From contig CACIYJ010000006.1 in NCBI GenBank assembly GCA_902590845.1, positions 1-49,297 of the forward strand: 49,297 bases of DNA, read 5' to 3'. Below are positions 18,608 to 27,882 of the stretch, piece after piece. The first letter of the stretch is position 1. Each line of letters opens with the position of its first letter. The stretch comes from an uncultured Pelagibacteraceae bacterium. GTDB lineage: Bacteria; Pseudomonadota; Alphaproteobacteria; Pelagibacterales; Pelagibacteraceae. A program made the position numbers and the translations under genes. A model generated the notes under the pieces. That model saw only the letters and a list, made by a program, of their open reading frames with translations, searched no databases and was not told the origin of the DNA.

Positions 18608-20044
18608 ATGAAAAATGAAAATATAAATCATAATCAAGATTATAAGTATGGCTTTACTACTGATATAGAAAGCATCAAAGCTCCAAAAGGTCTTTCAGAA
18701 AAAACAATAAGATTTATTTCTAAGATAAAAAAAGAACCTAAATGGATGTTAGACTGGAGACTTAAAGCATTTAATAGGTTAAAATTTTTAAAAGAACCTG
18801 ACTGGCAAAAACCTAAGTTTCCAAAAATAGATTATCAAGATTTGTATTATTACTCAGCCCCAAAAGGCATGACAGATAAACCAAAAAATTTAAATGAAGT
18901 AGACCCAAAACTTATTGAGACTTACAATAAACTTGGCATTCCGTTAAATGAACAAAAAAAATTGAGTGGAGTTGCGGTTGATGCGGTATTTGACTCAGTT
19001 TCGGTCGCCACAACATTTAAAGATGAGTTGACAAAAAAAGGTATTATTTTTTGTCCAATATCTGAAGCAATTCAAAAACATTCAGATTTGGTTAAAAAAT
19101 ACTTGGGTTCAGTTATACCAATTAGCGATCATTATTTTGCAACTCTTAACTCTGCTGTTTTTACTGATGGATCTTTTGTTTATATTCCTCCCAATACTAG
19201 ATGTCCCATGGAACTATCTACATATTTTAGAATTAACGCATCAGAGACAGGACAATTTGAAAGAACTTTAATTATTGCAGATAAAGGAAGTTACGTTAGT
19301 TATCTTGAAGGCTGCACAGCTCCTATGAGGGATGAAAATCAATTACATGCAGCAAATGTAGAGCTTATTGCATTAGATGATGCTGAAATTAAATATTCAA
19401 CAGTTCAAAATTGGTATCCAGGAGATAAAAATGGAGTGGGAGGTATTTACAATTTTGTTACAAAACGAGGTGCATGTAGAGGAAAAAATTCAAAAATTTC
19501 TTGGACACAAGTTGAAACTGGATCGGCAATTACTTGGAAATATCCTAGCTGTATTTTACAAGGAGATAATTCTATTGGAGAATTTTACTCAATAGCGATT
19601 ACTAACAATCATCAAAAAGCAGATACAGGAACAAAAATGATTCATCTTGGAAAAAATACAAAAAGTAAAATTATTTCAAAAGGAATATCTGCTGGTAAAG
19701 CGGATAATACTTACAGAGGATTAGTAGATATAGGGAGAAAAGCTTTAAATTCTAGAAATTATACTCAATGTGATTCTTTATTGATGGGAAATAAATGTGG
19801 TGCACACACTGTTCCGTATATCAAAAATAAAAATTCATCATCGACCATTGAACATGAAGCAACAACATCAAAAATAAATGAAGAGCAATTATTTTATTGT
19901 AATCAAAGAGGATTAGATCAAGAAGAAGCTGTAAGTTTAATCGTAAATGGTTTTTGTAAAGATGTTTTACAACAATTACCAATGGAGTTCGCTGTAGAAG
20001 CTCAAAAATTAGTAGGTATCAGCTTAGAAGGAAGCGTAGGGTAA
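18608..20044 (+). CDS. sufB: SUF scaffold subunit SufB
   Basis: SufB (478 residues) forms the SufBC2D scaffold on which iron-sulfur clusters are built. It has the standard N-terminal region ([20 protein letters not shown]), the beta-helix core with [20 protein letters not shown], and the C-terminal [18 protein letters not shown] that carries conserved cysteines used in sulfur transfer and cluster assembly. [21 protein letters not shown] is the SufB/SufD C-terminal signature. The ATG directly follows the iscR stop, and its TAA overlaps the sufC ATG. Confidence 0.97.
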   Translation: MKNENINHNQDYKYGFTTDIESIKAPKGLSEKTIRFISKIKKEPKWMLDWRLKAFNRLKFLKEPDWQKPKFPKIDYQDLYYYSAPKGMTDKPKNLNEVDPKLIETYNKLGIPLNEQKKLSGVAVDAVFDSVSVATTFKDELTKKGIIFCPISEAIQKHSDLVKKYLGSVIPISDHYFATLNSAVFTDGSFVYIPPNTRCPMELSTYFRINASETGQFERTLIIADKGSYVSYLEGCTAPMRDENQLHAANVELIALDDAEIKYSTVQNWYPGDKNGVGGIYNFVTKRGACRGKNSKISWTQVETGSAITWKYPSCILQGDNSIGEFYSIAITNNHQKADTGTKMIHLGKNTKSKIISKGISAGKADNTYRGLVDIGRKALNSRNYTQCDSLLMGNKCGAHTVPYIKNKNSSSTIEHEATTSKINEEQLFYCNQRGLDQEEAVSLIVNGFCKDVLQQLPMEFAVEAQKLVGISLEGSVG

Positions 20045-20778
20045 TGTTAGAAATTAAAAATTTAACAGCTTCCATAAATAATCGAGATATTCTTAAAGGT
20101 TTAAATATAAGTATAAAACCCGGAGAACTACATGCAATTATGGGTCCTAATGGTTCTGGTAAAAGCACTTTAGCAAATGTGCTTTCAGGAAAAAATGGAT
20201 ATAAAATTTCTGGTGAAATAAGATATGAAGGAAAAGACCTTAAGGAAATGTCTGTTGATAAGAGGGCTCAAAAAGGAATCTTTTTAGCTTTTCAATATCC
20301 TATAGAAATACCAGGAGTTAATACAAATAACTTTCTTAAGACATCATTAAATAAAGTTAGAAAGGCAAGAGGAGAGAAAGAAATAGATACAATGTCTTTT
20401 TTAAAACTTTTAAAAGAAAAGTCATCTGAACTTGGAATAGATGAAAAAATGATGTCCAGACAGCTTAACCTTGGATTTTCTGGAGGAGAAAAGAAAAAAA
20501 ATGAGATTTTACAAATGAAAATTTTAAAACCAAATTTTGTTATATTAGATGAAACAGATTCTGGTTTAGATATAGATGCATTAAAAATTGTTGCTAATGG
20601 AGTTAATTCATATCGAGATAAAAAAAAATCTTTCTTAGTAATAACTCATTATCAAAGATTATTAGACTATATTAAGCCGGACTTTGTTCATGTGTTATCC
20701 GATGGAAAAATTGTTAAATCTGGCTGTATGGAATTGGCGGAAGAATTAGAAAAAAAAGGTTATAACAAAATAAAATGA
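20044..20778 (+). CDS. sufC: SUF ATPase SufC
   Basis: SufC (244 residues) is the ABC-type ATPase of the SufBC2D complex; it works in the cytoplasm and not in transport. It has Walker A GPNGSGKST (K40), the Q-loop FQYPIEIPG, the SufC-type signature FSGGEKKKNEI and Walker B VILDETDSGLD with the following ITHYQRLL switch region. It overlaps sufB (TAATG) and sufD (ATGA), so the three scaffold subunits are probably made in a coupled way. Confidence 0.97.
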   Translation: MLEIKNLTASINNRDILKGLNISIKPGELHAIMGPNGSGKSTLANVLSGKNGYKISGEIRYEGKDLKEMSVDKRAQKGIFLAFQYPIEIPGVNTNNFLKTSLNKVRKARGEKEIDTMSFLKLLKEKSSELGIDEKMMSRQLNLGFSGGEKKKNEILQMKILKPNFVILDETDSGLDIDALKIVANGVNSYRDKKKSFLVITHYQRLLDYIKPDFVHVLSDGKIVKSGCMELAEELEKKGYNKIK

Positions 20779-22028
20779 CAAACAGTTTTCAAGTTAACTC
20801 TAAAGAGATCAGCAAGATAAAAACAACAAGTAAAAGAGAAAAAGATTTTAGAATTAAAAATTTAAATTTTTTTAATAAAAATGGATTTCCAAATAAAAGA
20901 CATGAAGATTGGAAATTTTCAGATTTGAGAGAGATAATTTATAAAAATTTTAAAAAATTAAATACAAAAAATACAAGTGTTAAAGTTAAAAAGATAAATT
21001 TTATAAAAGATTTTGACCATAATTATGTAGCCATTGTAAATGGAGAATTACATTCTAGCAATTTTAAATTTGAAGATAAAAATAAAATTAAGATTAAGAT
21101 TTTTAAAAATAAAAATTTTTCACAAGAAAATGAGAGCAATCCTTTGATTTGTTTAAATCATGCTTTGGCTAACAAAGGATATCATTTAGAAATAAAAGAT
21201 AATTATAAGTTTAAAAAAACTGTAATTATTTATAATTTATTTACCAAAGATTTAAAAGACAGCATTCTAAATAGTAGAAATAAAATAAAAGTTGGAAAAA
21301 ATTCAGAACTACATACTATTGATTTTATTATCAATGAATCAAAACATAAATTTGTAAATAATGTTTATGAAAATGTTGCTTTAGCAAATAATGCTGTTTA
21401 TAAAAATATATGCATTCAGAAAGATAAAAGCCAAGGATATTTTCATAAATTCTCAAAAAACCAACTGTTATCAAAATCAAAATACTCTACTTTTATTTTT
21501 CCGTCTGGATTAAGATTTAATAAATTAGATTTAGAATTTAATTTAGAAGGCAAAGATAGCGAATGTAATTTACAATCTGCATCATTTTTAAATAAAGATG
21601 ATCATCAGGAAATTAAAACTAAAATGAATCATTTAGCACCTAACTGTAAAAGTTATCAAAGAGTCAAAAATGTTCTAAGCTCAGATGGAAAAGGTGTTTA
21701 TCAAGGTAAAATTTACGTAAAAAATATCGCTCAGAAAACTGACGCCTATCAACTAAGTAAAGCAATGATTTTAAGTGATAATTCTGAATTTGACTCCAAA
21801 CCTGAATTAGAAATTTATGCTGATGATGTTAAGTGTTCACATGGATCTACCTCTGGAAAGGTGGATGAAGATGCAATTCATTATTTAATGACACGAGGCT
21901 TAGATAAAAAAGAATCAACTAAATTATTAATTAATGGTTTTTTAAATGAAGTCATTGAGATGATTAAAAGTAATTCGGTTAAAAATTTTGTTAAAGGTAA
22001 ATTGAAAAAACAAATTTATGGATATTAA
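20775..22028 (+). CDS. sufD: SUF scaffold subunit SufD
   Basis: SufD (417 residues) pairs with SufB in the scaffold. The N-terminal half is lysine- and asparagine-rich and weakly conserved, though NKRHEDWKFSDLREI (the typical E.WkyT-like motif) is clear. The C-terminal core has HQEIKTKMNHLAPNCKSYQ, VYQGKIYVKNIAQKTDAYQ and EIYADDVKCSHGSTSGKVDE, the SufD signature with the conserved histidine. Start by ATGA overlap with sufC; the end overlaps sufS by 11 bases. Confidence 0.95.
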   Translation: MTNSFQVNSKEISKIKTTSKREKDFRIKNLNFFNKNGFPNKRHEDWKFSDLREIIYKNFKKLNTKNTSVKVKKINFIKDFDHNYVAIVNGELHSSNFKFEDKNKIKIKIFKNKNFSQENESNPLICLNHALANKGYHLEIKDNYKFKKTVIIYNLFTKDLKDSILNSRNKIKVGKNSELHTIDFIINESKHKFVNNVYENVALANNAVYKNICIQKDKSQGYFHKFSKNQLLSKSKYSTFIFPSGLRFNKLDLEFNLEGKDSECNLQSASFLNKDDHQEIKTKMNHLAPNCKSYQRVKNVLSSDGKGVYQGKIYVKNIAQKTDAYQLSKAMILSDNSEFDSKPELEIYADDVKCSHGSTSGKVDEDAIHYLMTRGLDKKESTKLLINGFLNEVIEMIKSNSVKNFVKGKLKKQIYGY

Positions 22029-23235
22029 TTTTATTAAATCTCAATTTCCTATTTTTAAAAATAAAATTAATGGAAAACCATTAATATATCTTGATAATGC
22101 TAATTCATCACAAAAGCCTTTAAGGGTAATAGATAGAATTTCTAAGTTTTATTCAAAGGAATTTTCAAACGTTGGAAGAAGCGTTCATAGTTTGGCGGTA
22201 ACAGCAACAAACAGATTTGAAGAAACCAGAGATCTAGTTAAAAAATATATAAATGCAAAATCAAGAGAAGAAATCATATTTACAAAAAATGCTACTGAAG
22301 CAATTAATCTAGTCGCATCAACTTATGGAGAAAGATTTATTAATAAAGGAGATGAAATTTTAATAACAGAGTTAGAACATCATTCAAATTATATACCATG
22401 GCATTTTATAAGAGAAAAAAAAGGTGCTGTTATTAAATTTGCTAAGTGTAATGATAGAGGAGAAGTAGAGATTGATGAAATTAAAAAATTAATAACAAAT
22501 AAAACTAAGATTATTGGGATTACTCATTTGTCAAATGTAACTGGAGCGATTCTTCCAATTAAAAAAATTGTAGACTTGGCAAAAACAAAAAATATACCTG
22601 TACTCGTTGATGGTTGCCAAGGAGCTCCGCATTTGAAATTAGATATGCAAGAGCTAGGCTGCGATTTTTATGCTTTCTCGTGTCACAAGATGTATGGCCC
22701 AACTGGAGTTGGGATTTTATATGCTAAAAAAAAATGGTTAGATAAATTACCTCCTTATCAAGGAGGAGGAGGCATGATTGAAGAAGTTAATAAAGATAAG
22801 ATTACTTTTCCCGGAAGCCCAACAAAGTATGAAGCAGGTACTTTACAAACTGCAGAGGTAGTTGGTTTTTCAGAGTCAATAAGATTTATTGAAGATATTG
22901 GAATAAAAAATATTATGAAACATGAAAAAGAAGTTATGGAATATGGTTTAGAGAACTTAAAAAAAAACAATTCAGTTAAAATTATAGGGAATCCGAAGGA
23001 GAAAGGATCTATAATTGCATTTACTATAAAAGGTATTCACCCTCATGATATTGCTACTATTTTAGATGAAGATGGAGTTGCAATTAGAGCCGGACATCAT
23101 TGCTGTCAAATTTTACATGACAAAGTAGGTGTCGCGGCAACCGCAAGAGCATCTTTAGGCATTTATAACACAAAAGAAGATATGGATTTTTTGTGCAATG
23201 CTATAGAGAAATGTAAAAAAATTTTTGAAAAATAA
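22018..23235 (+). CDS. sufS: Cysteine desulfurase SufS (class II)
   Basis: SufS (405 residues) takes sulfur from cysteine to form a persulfide for cluster assembly. It has the PLP-binding lysine K224 in FSCHKMYGPTG, ELEHHSNYIPWH near residues 119-129, and the active-site cysteine C362 in RAGHHCCQIL. The short loop around the cysteine is typical of class II enzymes, which need a sulfur acceptor, here probably the SufU protein encoded next. The second cysteine, C363, is an oddity of unknown meaning. It overlaps sufD and ends two bases before the sufU ATG. Confidence 0.96.
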   Translation: MDINFIKSQFPIFKNKINGKPLIYLDNANSSQKPLRVIDRISKFYSKEFSNVGRSVHSLAVTATNRFEETRDLVKKYINAKSREEIIFTKNATEAINLVASTYGERFINKGDEILITELEHHSNYIPWHFIREKKGAVIKFAKCNDRGEVEIDEIKKLITNKTKIIGITHLSNVTGAILPIKKIVDLAKTKNIPVLVDGCQGAPHLKLDMQELGCDFYAFSCHKMYGPTGVGILYAKKKWLDKLPPYQGGGGMIEEVNKDKITFPGSPTKYEAGTLQTAEVVGFSESIRFIEDIGIKNIMKHEKEVMEYGLENLKKNNSVKIIGNPKEKGSIIAFTIKGIHPHDIATILDEDGVAIRAGHHCCQILHDKVGVAATARASLGIYNTKEDMDFLCNAIEKCKKIFEK

Positions 23236-23236
23236 A

Positions 23237-23689
23237 ATGGAACTTAAAGAATTATATCAAGAGATTATTTTAGATCATGGAAAAAATCCAAGAAATAAAG
23301 GTAAGTGCGATAAGTTTAATAAAGATGCTAAAGCTTACAATCCTCTTTGTGGAGATAAAGTACATATTTATTTAAAATTAAATAAGGAAAAGAAAGTAGA
23401 AAATCTAAGTTTTGAAGGAGAAGGATGCGCTATATCTTTAGCTTCTGCATCGATTCTTACCGATATAATAAAAGGAAAAGATTTTATTACAGCTAAAAAG
23501 ATAACAAATGAATTTTTAAATATGATTAAAGATAAAACAAGTGTTAGCAATGACATTTTAAATGAAGATCAAAAAACAACTATTATGTCTTTATCTGGAG
23601 TAAAAAAATTTCCAATGAGAGTTAAATGCGCAACTATGGTGTGGCACACTTTTATATCTGCTTTAGAAGGAAAAAATATAAATGAGTAA
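23237..23689 (+). CDS. sufU: SufU-type sulfurtransferase / IscU-like protein
   Basis: The protein (150 residues from the ATG; an in-frame TTG at 23225 lies inside sufS and is less likely) has the zinc/cluster ligands C38 and D40 (NPLCGD), C64 (GEGCAIS) and C131 (VKCATM). It has the SufU-type insertion between the second and third cysteines and lacks the LPPVK chaperone motif of true IscU. In Gram-positive bacteria SufU accepts sulfur from SufS. Having sufU and no sufE in the operon suggests the same pairing here. It overlaps sufT by 8 bases. Confidence 0.9.
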   Translation: MELKELYQEIILDHGKNPRNKGKCDKFNKDAKAYNPLCGDKVHIYLKLNKEKKVENLSFEGEGCAISLASASILTDIIKGKDFITAKKITNEFLNMIKDKTSVSNDILNEDQKTTIMSLSGVKKFPMRVKCATMVWHTFISALEGKNINE

Positions 23690-23984
23690 ATTAAAAGAAA
23701 AAGTAATTTCAGAAATAAAAAAGATATACGATCCAGAAATACCAGTGAATATATATGAATTAGGATTGATATATAAAATAGAGATTATTGAAGAGAAAAA
23801 AGTCAATATAGACATGACTTTAACAACTCCTAATTGCCCAGTCGCAGATAGTTTGCCAAAAATGGTTAAAAATAATATACTAAAAATTGATGGTGTTTCA
23901 GACGTAGATCTTAAGTTGGTTTGGGATCCTCCTTGGACCAAAGATAAAATGTCAGAAGCAGCTAAATTGGAATTAAATTTATGA
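23682..23984 (+). CDS. sufT: SufT/DUF59 (MIP18-family) iron-sulfur maturation factor
   Basis: This 100-residue protein is a MIP18/DUF59 domain: YDPEIPVNIYELGLIYKIEI at residues 16-35, then MTLTTPNCPVADSLP with the conserved cysteine and VWDPPWTKDKMSEAAK at the C-terminus. Relatives in SUF operons help deliver clusters to client proteins. The short overlaps with sufU and sufA (ATGA) place it firmly in the operon. The symbol follows common use for this position. Confidence 0.88.
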   Translation: MSKLKEKVISEIKKIYDPEIPVNIYELGLIYKIEIIEEKKVNIDMTLTTPNCPVADSLPKMVKNNILKIDGVSDVDLKLVWDPPWTKDKMSEAAKLELNL

Positions 23985-24316
23985 GTGAAAAAGTAATTAA
24001 ACTTAGCGAAAAAGCCGTAAGTAGAATTAAAGAGATTATGTCACAAGCTAAAAACTCAACTATTGGAGTTAGAGTAGGTGTAAAATCAGGAGGTTGTGCC
24101 GGCATGTCCTATGTCATGGAATATGCAAAAGAAGTTAGGCCTAACGAAGAAGTTATTGAAGATAAAGGAGTTAAAGTCTTAATAGATCCAAAAGCTATAA
24201 TGTATCTTTTAGGTACAGAAATGGATTATAAAAAAGAAAAATTTTCATCTCAATTTGTTTTTAAAAATCCCAATGAAACAGAACGATGTGGTTGTGGTGA
24301 GTCTTTTAAAATTTAA
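23981..24316 (+). CDS. sufA: A-type iron-sulfur carrier SufA/IscA
   Basis: The 111-residue protein has the three cysteines of A-type carriers: C39 in SGGCAGMSY and C103/C105 in the C-terminal CGCGESF. These proteins take clusters from the scaffold to apo-enzymes. It is the last gene of the SUF operon and overlaps sufT by 4 bases. It ends 3 bases from the stop of convergent glnA, with no obvious terminator hairpin between them. SufA, IscA and ErpA cannot be told apart with certainty; the context favours SufA. Confidence 0.92.
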   Translation: MSEKVIKLSEKAVSRIKEIMSQAKNSTIGVRVGVKSGGCAGMSYVMEYAKEVRPNEEVIEDKGVKVLIDPKAIMYLLGTEMDYKKEKFSSQFVFKNPNETERCGCGESFKI

Positions 24317-24319
24317 AAA

Positions 24320-25726
24320 TTAGCTACTATAGTACATCTCAAATTCAATTGGATGTGGTGTGTGCTCAAATTTGTAAATCTCTTGGAATTTTAAATCTAT
24401 GTATGAATCAATTTGATCATCGGTAAAAACTCCACCTTGAGTTAAAAATTTTCTATCTTGATCAAGATTTTGCATTGCTTCTCTTAAAGATCCACAAACT
24501 GTTGGAAGTTTCTTAACTTCATTTTCAGAAAGAGAATATAGATCATCATCAAATGATTTACCTGGATCAATTTTATTTTTTATACCATCAATACCAGCCA
24601 TTAACATCGATGCAAAAGTTAAATAAGGGTTGCCCGCAGCATCTGGAAATCTTATTTCACAACGTGCAGCTTTAGGATTCATTATTATTGGGATTCTACA
24701 AGAAGCAGATCTATTTCTTGCAGAATATGCTAAAATTACTGGTGCCTCAAATCCAGGAATTAATCTTTTATAACTATTCGTTGTAGCATTTGAAAATGCA
24801 TTTATTGCTTTAGCGTGTTTTAGAATTCCCCCAATATAATGAAGAGCCGTTTTAGATAATCCTGCATATTCTTTACCCATAAATACCGGAGTGCTCCCTT
24901 TCCAAATTGATTGGTGGCAATGCATACCGGATCCATTATCTCCTTTGACCGGCTTTGGCATGAAGGTAGCTGTTTTGCCAAATGAATGTGTTACCATTTG
25001 TACAGCATATTTATATAGTTGAACATTATCAGCCATATCAGTTAGCGTACCAAAATACATTCCTAATTCATGCTGACTAGGAGCGACTTCATGATGATGT
25101 TTTTCAACTTTAACACCCATGTCTTTTAAAGCTTTTAAATACTCACCACGCATATCTTGCGCACTATCAACTGGTGGAACTGGAAAATATCCGCCTTTAA
25201 TTCCTGGTCTATGACCCATATTTCCGTTTTCATATTTTTTACCAGTATTGTAAGGACCTTCTGAACTATCAATTGTGAAACTAGTTTCGTTCATATCATT
25301 TTTAAATCTAACATCATCAAATACAAAAAATTCAGGCTCAGGACCAAAGTAAGCTTTGTCACCAATGTCTGATTTTTTCAAATATGCCTCTGCTTTTTTT
25401 GCAGTTCCTCTTGGATCTCTTTCATATGGATCTTTTTTAACTGCATCTAAAACGTCACAAAATATATTTAATGTTGTATGTGAGTTAAAAGGATCAATAA
25501 TTGGTCTATCTAAATCTGGTTTTAAAATCATATCGGACTCGTTAATAGCTTTCCATCCTGCTATAGATGAGCCATCAAAGAAAACACCTTTATCAAGCAT
25601 ATTTTCATCAACAACTGTAGAGTCTATTGTTAAATGCTGCAGCTTACCTTTTGGATCAGTAAATCTTAGATCGACAAACTCTACCTGTTTGTCTTTGATT
25701 AATTTTAGAACATTTTTAGAACTCAT
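24320..25726 (-). CDS. glnA: Glutamine synthetase type I
   Basis: GlnA makes glutamine from glutamate, ammonia and ATP. At 468 residues it is a GSI-beta type enzyme: FVDLRFTDPKGK and GVFFDGSSIAGW in the N-terminal domain, FGPEPEFFVFDD, NGSGMHCHQSIWK, the ATP loop region with KRLIPGFEAPV, and NRSASCRIPI. The regulatory tyrosine is Y397 in DDLYSLSENEVKKLP, at the same number as in E. coli, so adenylylation by GlnE is possible. The gene stands alone: there is no glnB next to it, unlike in many alphaproteobacteria. The 165-base gap to the divergent exporter gene is very A+T-rich and I see no clear NtrC-type site. Confidence 0.97.
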   Translation of the reverse strand: MSSKNVLKLIKDKQVEFVDLRFTDPKGKLQHLTIDSTVVDENMLDKGVFFDGSSIAGWKAINESDMILKPDLDRPIIDPFNSHTTLNIFCDVLDAVKKDPYERDPRGTAKKAEAYLKKSDIGDKAYFGPEPEFFVFDDVRFKNDMNETSFTIDSSEGPYNTGKKYENGNMGHRPGIKGGYFPVPPVDSAQDMRGEYLKALKDMGVKVEKHHHEVAPSQHELGMYFGTLTDMADNVQLYKYAVQMVTHSFGKTATFMPKPVKGDNGSGMHCHQSIWKGSTPVFMGKEYAGLSKTALHYIGGILKHAKAINAFSNATTNSYKRLIPGFEAPVILAYSARNRSASCRIPIIMNPKAARCEIRFPDAAGNPYLTFASMLMAGIDGIKNKIDPGKSFDDDLYSLSENEVKKLPTVCGSLREAMQNLDQDRKFLTQGGVFTDDQIDSYIDLKFQEIYKFEHTPHPIEFEMYYSS

Positions 25727-25891
25727 ATTGCAAATCCTTACTATATTATTTTAAAATTGCATTAATATTTAAAAACTGTATTGAACATATCTAATATATA
25801 ATCAGTTAATTTCAAGATATAGATATTAACATATAGCAGATATGCATTTAATTCATAACACAATATATTACATAATCCGAATGTACTTGAA
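25727..25891. other. Divergent intergenic region glnA / DMT transporter
   Basis: No gene and no recognisable riboswitch is seen. The sequence is almost all A and T, with direct repeats of ATATAG/GATATA type near 25818-25840 and a small CATAT-N5-ATATG inverted repeat. The promoters for both genes should lie here, but several equally good A+T hexamers make a choice impossible. Confidence 0.4.
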
Positions 25892-26782
25892 ATGAGAGAA
25901 GCTAAACCAATAGATTTATTTCTTTTAGTATTGCTTGCGCTAATTTGGGGATCTGCCTTTTTTAATATTAAAATAGCTACTTATACCTACGACACTTTTA
26001 CCTTGGTTTTTGTTAGAGTTTTTTTTGCAACAGTACCCTTGGTTCTTTGGTGTTTTTATAAAAAAATTAAAATAATGGCATTTTCAAAAGATTGGAAAAT
26101 TTACGCTATTGTTGGACTCGTAAACATTTCACTGCCATTTTTACTTATCGCTTATGGTACAGATAAAGTTCAAAGTTATTTATCTGCAATTCTAATGAGC
26201 TCGACACCACTCAGCGGAACAATATTAGCTCATTTCTTTACACCTAATGAAAAATTTAATTTAATAAAAGGCATTGGGGTAATTATTGGTTTTCTAGGAG
26301 TTGCTATTTTATTTTTTGACAAAATAGTGATTTCAGACAGCAATCTTATCTATGCTTTAATAATACTTTTTGCATCCACATTATATGTGATTGGAGGAAT
26401 AATAACTTTAAAATTTTTAAAAAATAAAGGAACTGAGAATGTTACTACCTCTACTGTAATTTGGTCATTAATTTCTCTTCTACCTTTCTGCCTTTATCAG
26501 GAACCATGGAACAATCTGAACCCTTCATTGGAGTCAACCTTGTCACTTATCTATTTAGGAATATTTGCTACAGGAATTGCATGGATGTTGAGATTTCATA
26601 TTTTGATAACAAATGGATTAGTTTTTCAAGCACATGTGGCTTACCTAATACCAATATTCGGAGTTATATTTGGGTATTTTTTAATGGATGAAATAATTAC
26701 TTGGAGAGTCTTAATTTCATTGATTATAATAATTCTAAGTATTTACATTGTAAAAACAAATAACAAGGGTATAGAAAAATAA
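25892..26782 (+). CDS. EamA-family (DMT superfamily) transporter
   Basis: This 296-residue inner-membrane protein has about ten hydrophobic segments in two EamA repeats. The first opens with LVLLALIWGSAFFNIKIA, the classic EamA start. The second begins near LIYALIILFASTLYVIGGIIT and ends with AYLIPIFGVIFGYFLMDEIITWRVLISL. Family members mostly export amino acids or metabolites; the substrate cannot be read from the sequence. It is divergent from glnA and lies one base before the WecA-like gene, so it is probably co-transcribed with the start of the glycan cluster. Confidence 0.88.
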   Translation: MREAKPIDLFLLVLLALIWGSAFFNIKIATYTYDTFTLVFVRVFFATVPLVLWCFYKKIKIMAFSKDWKIYAIVGLVNISLPFLLIAYGTDKVQSYLSAILMSSTPLSGTILAHFFTPNEKFNLIKGIGVIIGFLGVAILFFDKIVISDSNLIYALIILFASTLYVIGGIITLKFLKNKGTENVTTSTVIWSLISLLPFCLYQEPWNNLNPSLESTLSLIYLGIFATGIAWMLRFHILITNGLVFQAHVAYLIPIFGVIFGYFLMDEIITWRVLISLIIIILSIYIVKTNNKGIEK

Positions 26783-26783
26783 A

Positions 26784-27842
26784 ATGCAGACAGATTCGAT
26801 TGAGCTAGGTTTTTTATCAATTTTTGCATTGATAACCTTTTTTATTTTTTTAATTACTAGTAAATATTCTCATAAATTAAATGATGGAATTCTTTTAGAT
26901 AAAGATTTTTTAAAACCTCAGGCGTTTCATAATGAAGCAATTTCACGCAGCGGAGGAATAGCAGCATTATTATCTCTGTTCATATTTTTGAGTATCTACT
27001 ACCTTCTTTTTTCGGAAATTCTTTATCAATATATTTTTGTATGTACCAGCTTGTTCTTAGTTGGTTATTTAGACGATATTAAAAAAAGAGTCAGTTCAAA
27101 TATAAGATTAATATTGATGATTATATTTTTAATTATTTTTATAAATCTATTATCAATAGAAATCAAAAATATTGACTTAATTTTCTTAAGCTCATGGTTA
27201 GATAATAAAATTTTTTCTACAATTTTTGTGCTTTTATGTTTTTTATTTATCGTGAATGGAGCAAATCTAATTGATGGTTTCAACGGACTTTTAGTCATTA
27301 ATTCATTAATTATAAATTCTGTTTTATTGTATATAAATTTAAATAATAATATATTTGAATTTTCAATTTTTTTAACTGCTCAGATTATAATTTTACTTTG
27401 TTTTCTTCTTTTCAATTTTCCAAGAGCTAAAATTTTTCTTGGCGATAGCGGATCTTATCTATTTGGATCTTTAATAGCTTTAAATATAATTTTTACGAAC
27501 AATTTAGATACCACTCTTTCCGCATTTTTTTTTTGTATCCTGTTATTCTATCTATTTTATGAGGTGTTTTTTTCTTTTTTTAGAAAATTATTACAAAAAA
27601 AATCACCTCTCTTACCAGATCAAAACCACTTACATATGTTGGTATATAAATATTTAGAAAAAAATTATCCTTCAAGAAACAACAATCACTTAACATCTCT
27701 ATATTTAAATATAGTTTATTTGATTTTAGTTTCACCGGGAATATATTTCATGCACAATCCCTTGTTTAGCAGGTGTTGGTTTTTTGTTTTATTGGCCTTT
27801 TATACTGTATTTTACTTGCGATTATACAAAACTATTAAATAG
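26784..27842 (+). CDS. WecA/WbpL-like polyprenyl-phosphate sugar-1-phosphate transferase
   Basis: This 352-residue polytopic membrane enzyme belongs to the MraY/WecA (GT4) family, which starts lipid-linked glycan synthesis by moving a sugar phosphate from a UDP-sugar to undecaprenyl phosphate. Signature parts are SRSGGIA near residue 53, GYLDDIKKR with the paired aspartates, NLIDGFNGL, FPRAKIFLGDSG, and a histidine motif DQNHLHMLVYK. MraY is less likely, because division genes are not nearby and the neighbours are surface-sugar genes. The exact sugar (often GlcNAc or a relative) cannot be decided. Confidence 0.85.
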   Translation: MQTDSIELGFLSIFALITFFIFLITSKYSHKLNDGILLDKDFLKPQAFHNEAISRSGGIAALLSLFIFLSIYYLLFSEILYQYIFVCTSLFLVGYLDDIKKRVSSNIRLILMIIFLIIFINLLSIEIKNIDLIFLSSWLDNKIFSTIFVLLCFLFIVNGANLIDGFNGLLVINSLIINSVLLYINLNNNIFEFSIFLTAQIIILLCFLLFNFPRAKIFLGDSGSYLFGSLIALNIIFTNNLDTTLSAFFFCILLFYLFYEVFFSFFRKLLQKKSPLLPDQNHLHMLVYKYLEKNYPSRNNNHLTSLYLNIVYLILVSPGIYFMHNPLFSRCWFFVLLAFYTVFYLRLYKTIK

Positions 27843-27882
27843 TGTTTTATAAATGCTTAAAAGTTAATTAATATGTATTTTT

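Noticed and set aside
23225-23236. TTG start of sufU inside sufS
   Set aside because: The ATG at 23237 follows the sufS stop directly and begins MELKELYQEII, the usual family N-terminus.
25727-25891. Riboswitch or glutamine-type RNA motif upstream of glnA
   Set aside because: The region is nearly all A and T without stable stems.
26784-27842. MraY of peptidoglycan synthesis
   Set aside because: There are no mur or fts neighbours and the context is surface glycan; the WecA-like reading fits better.
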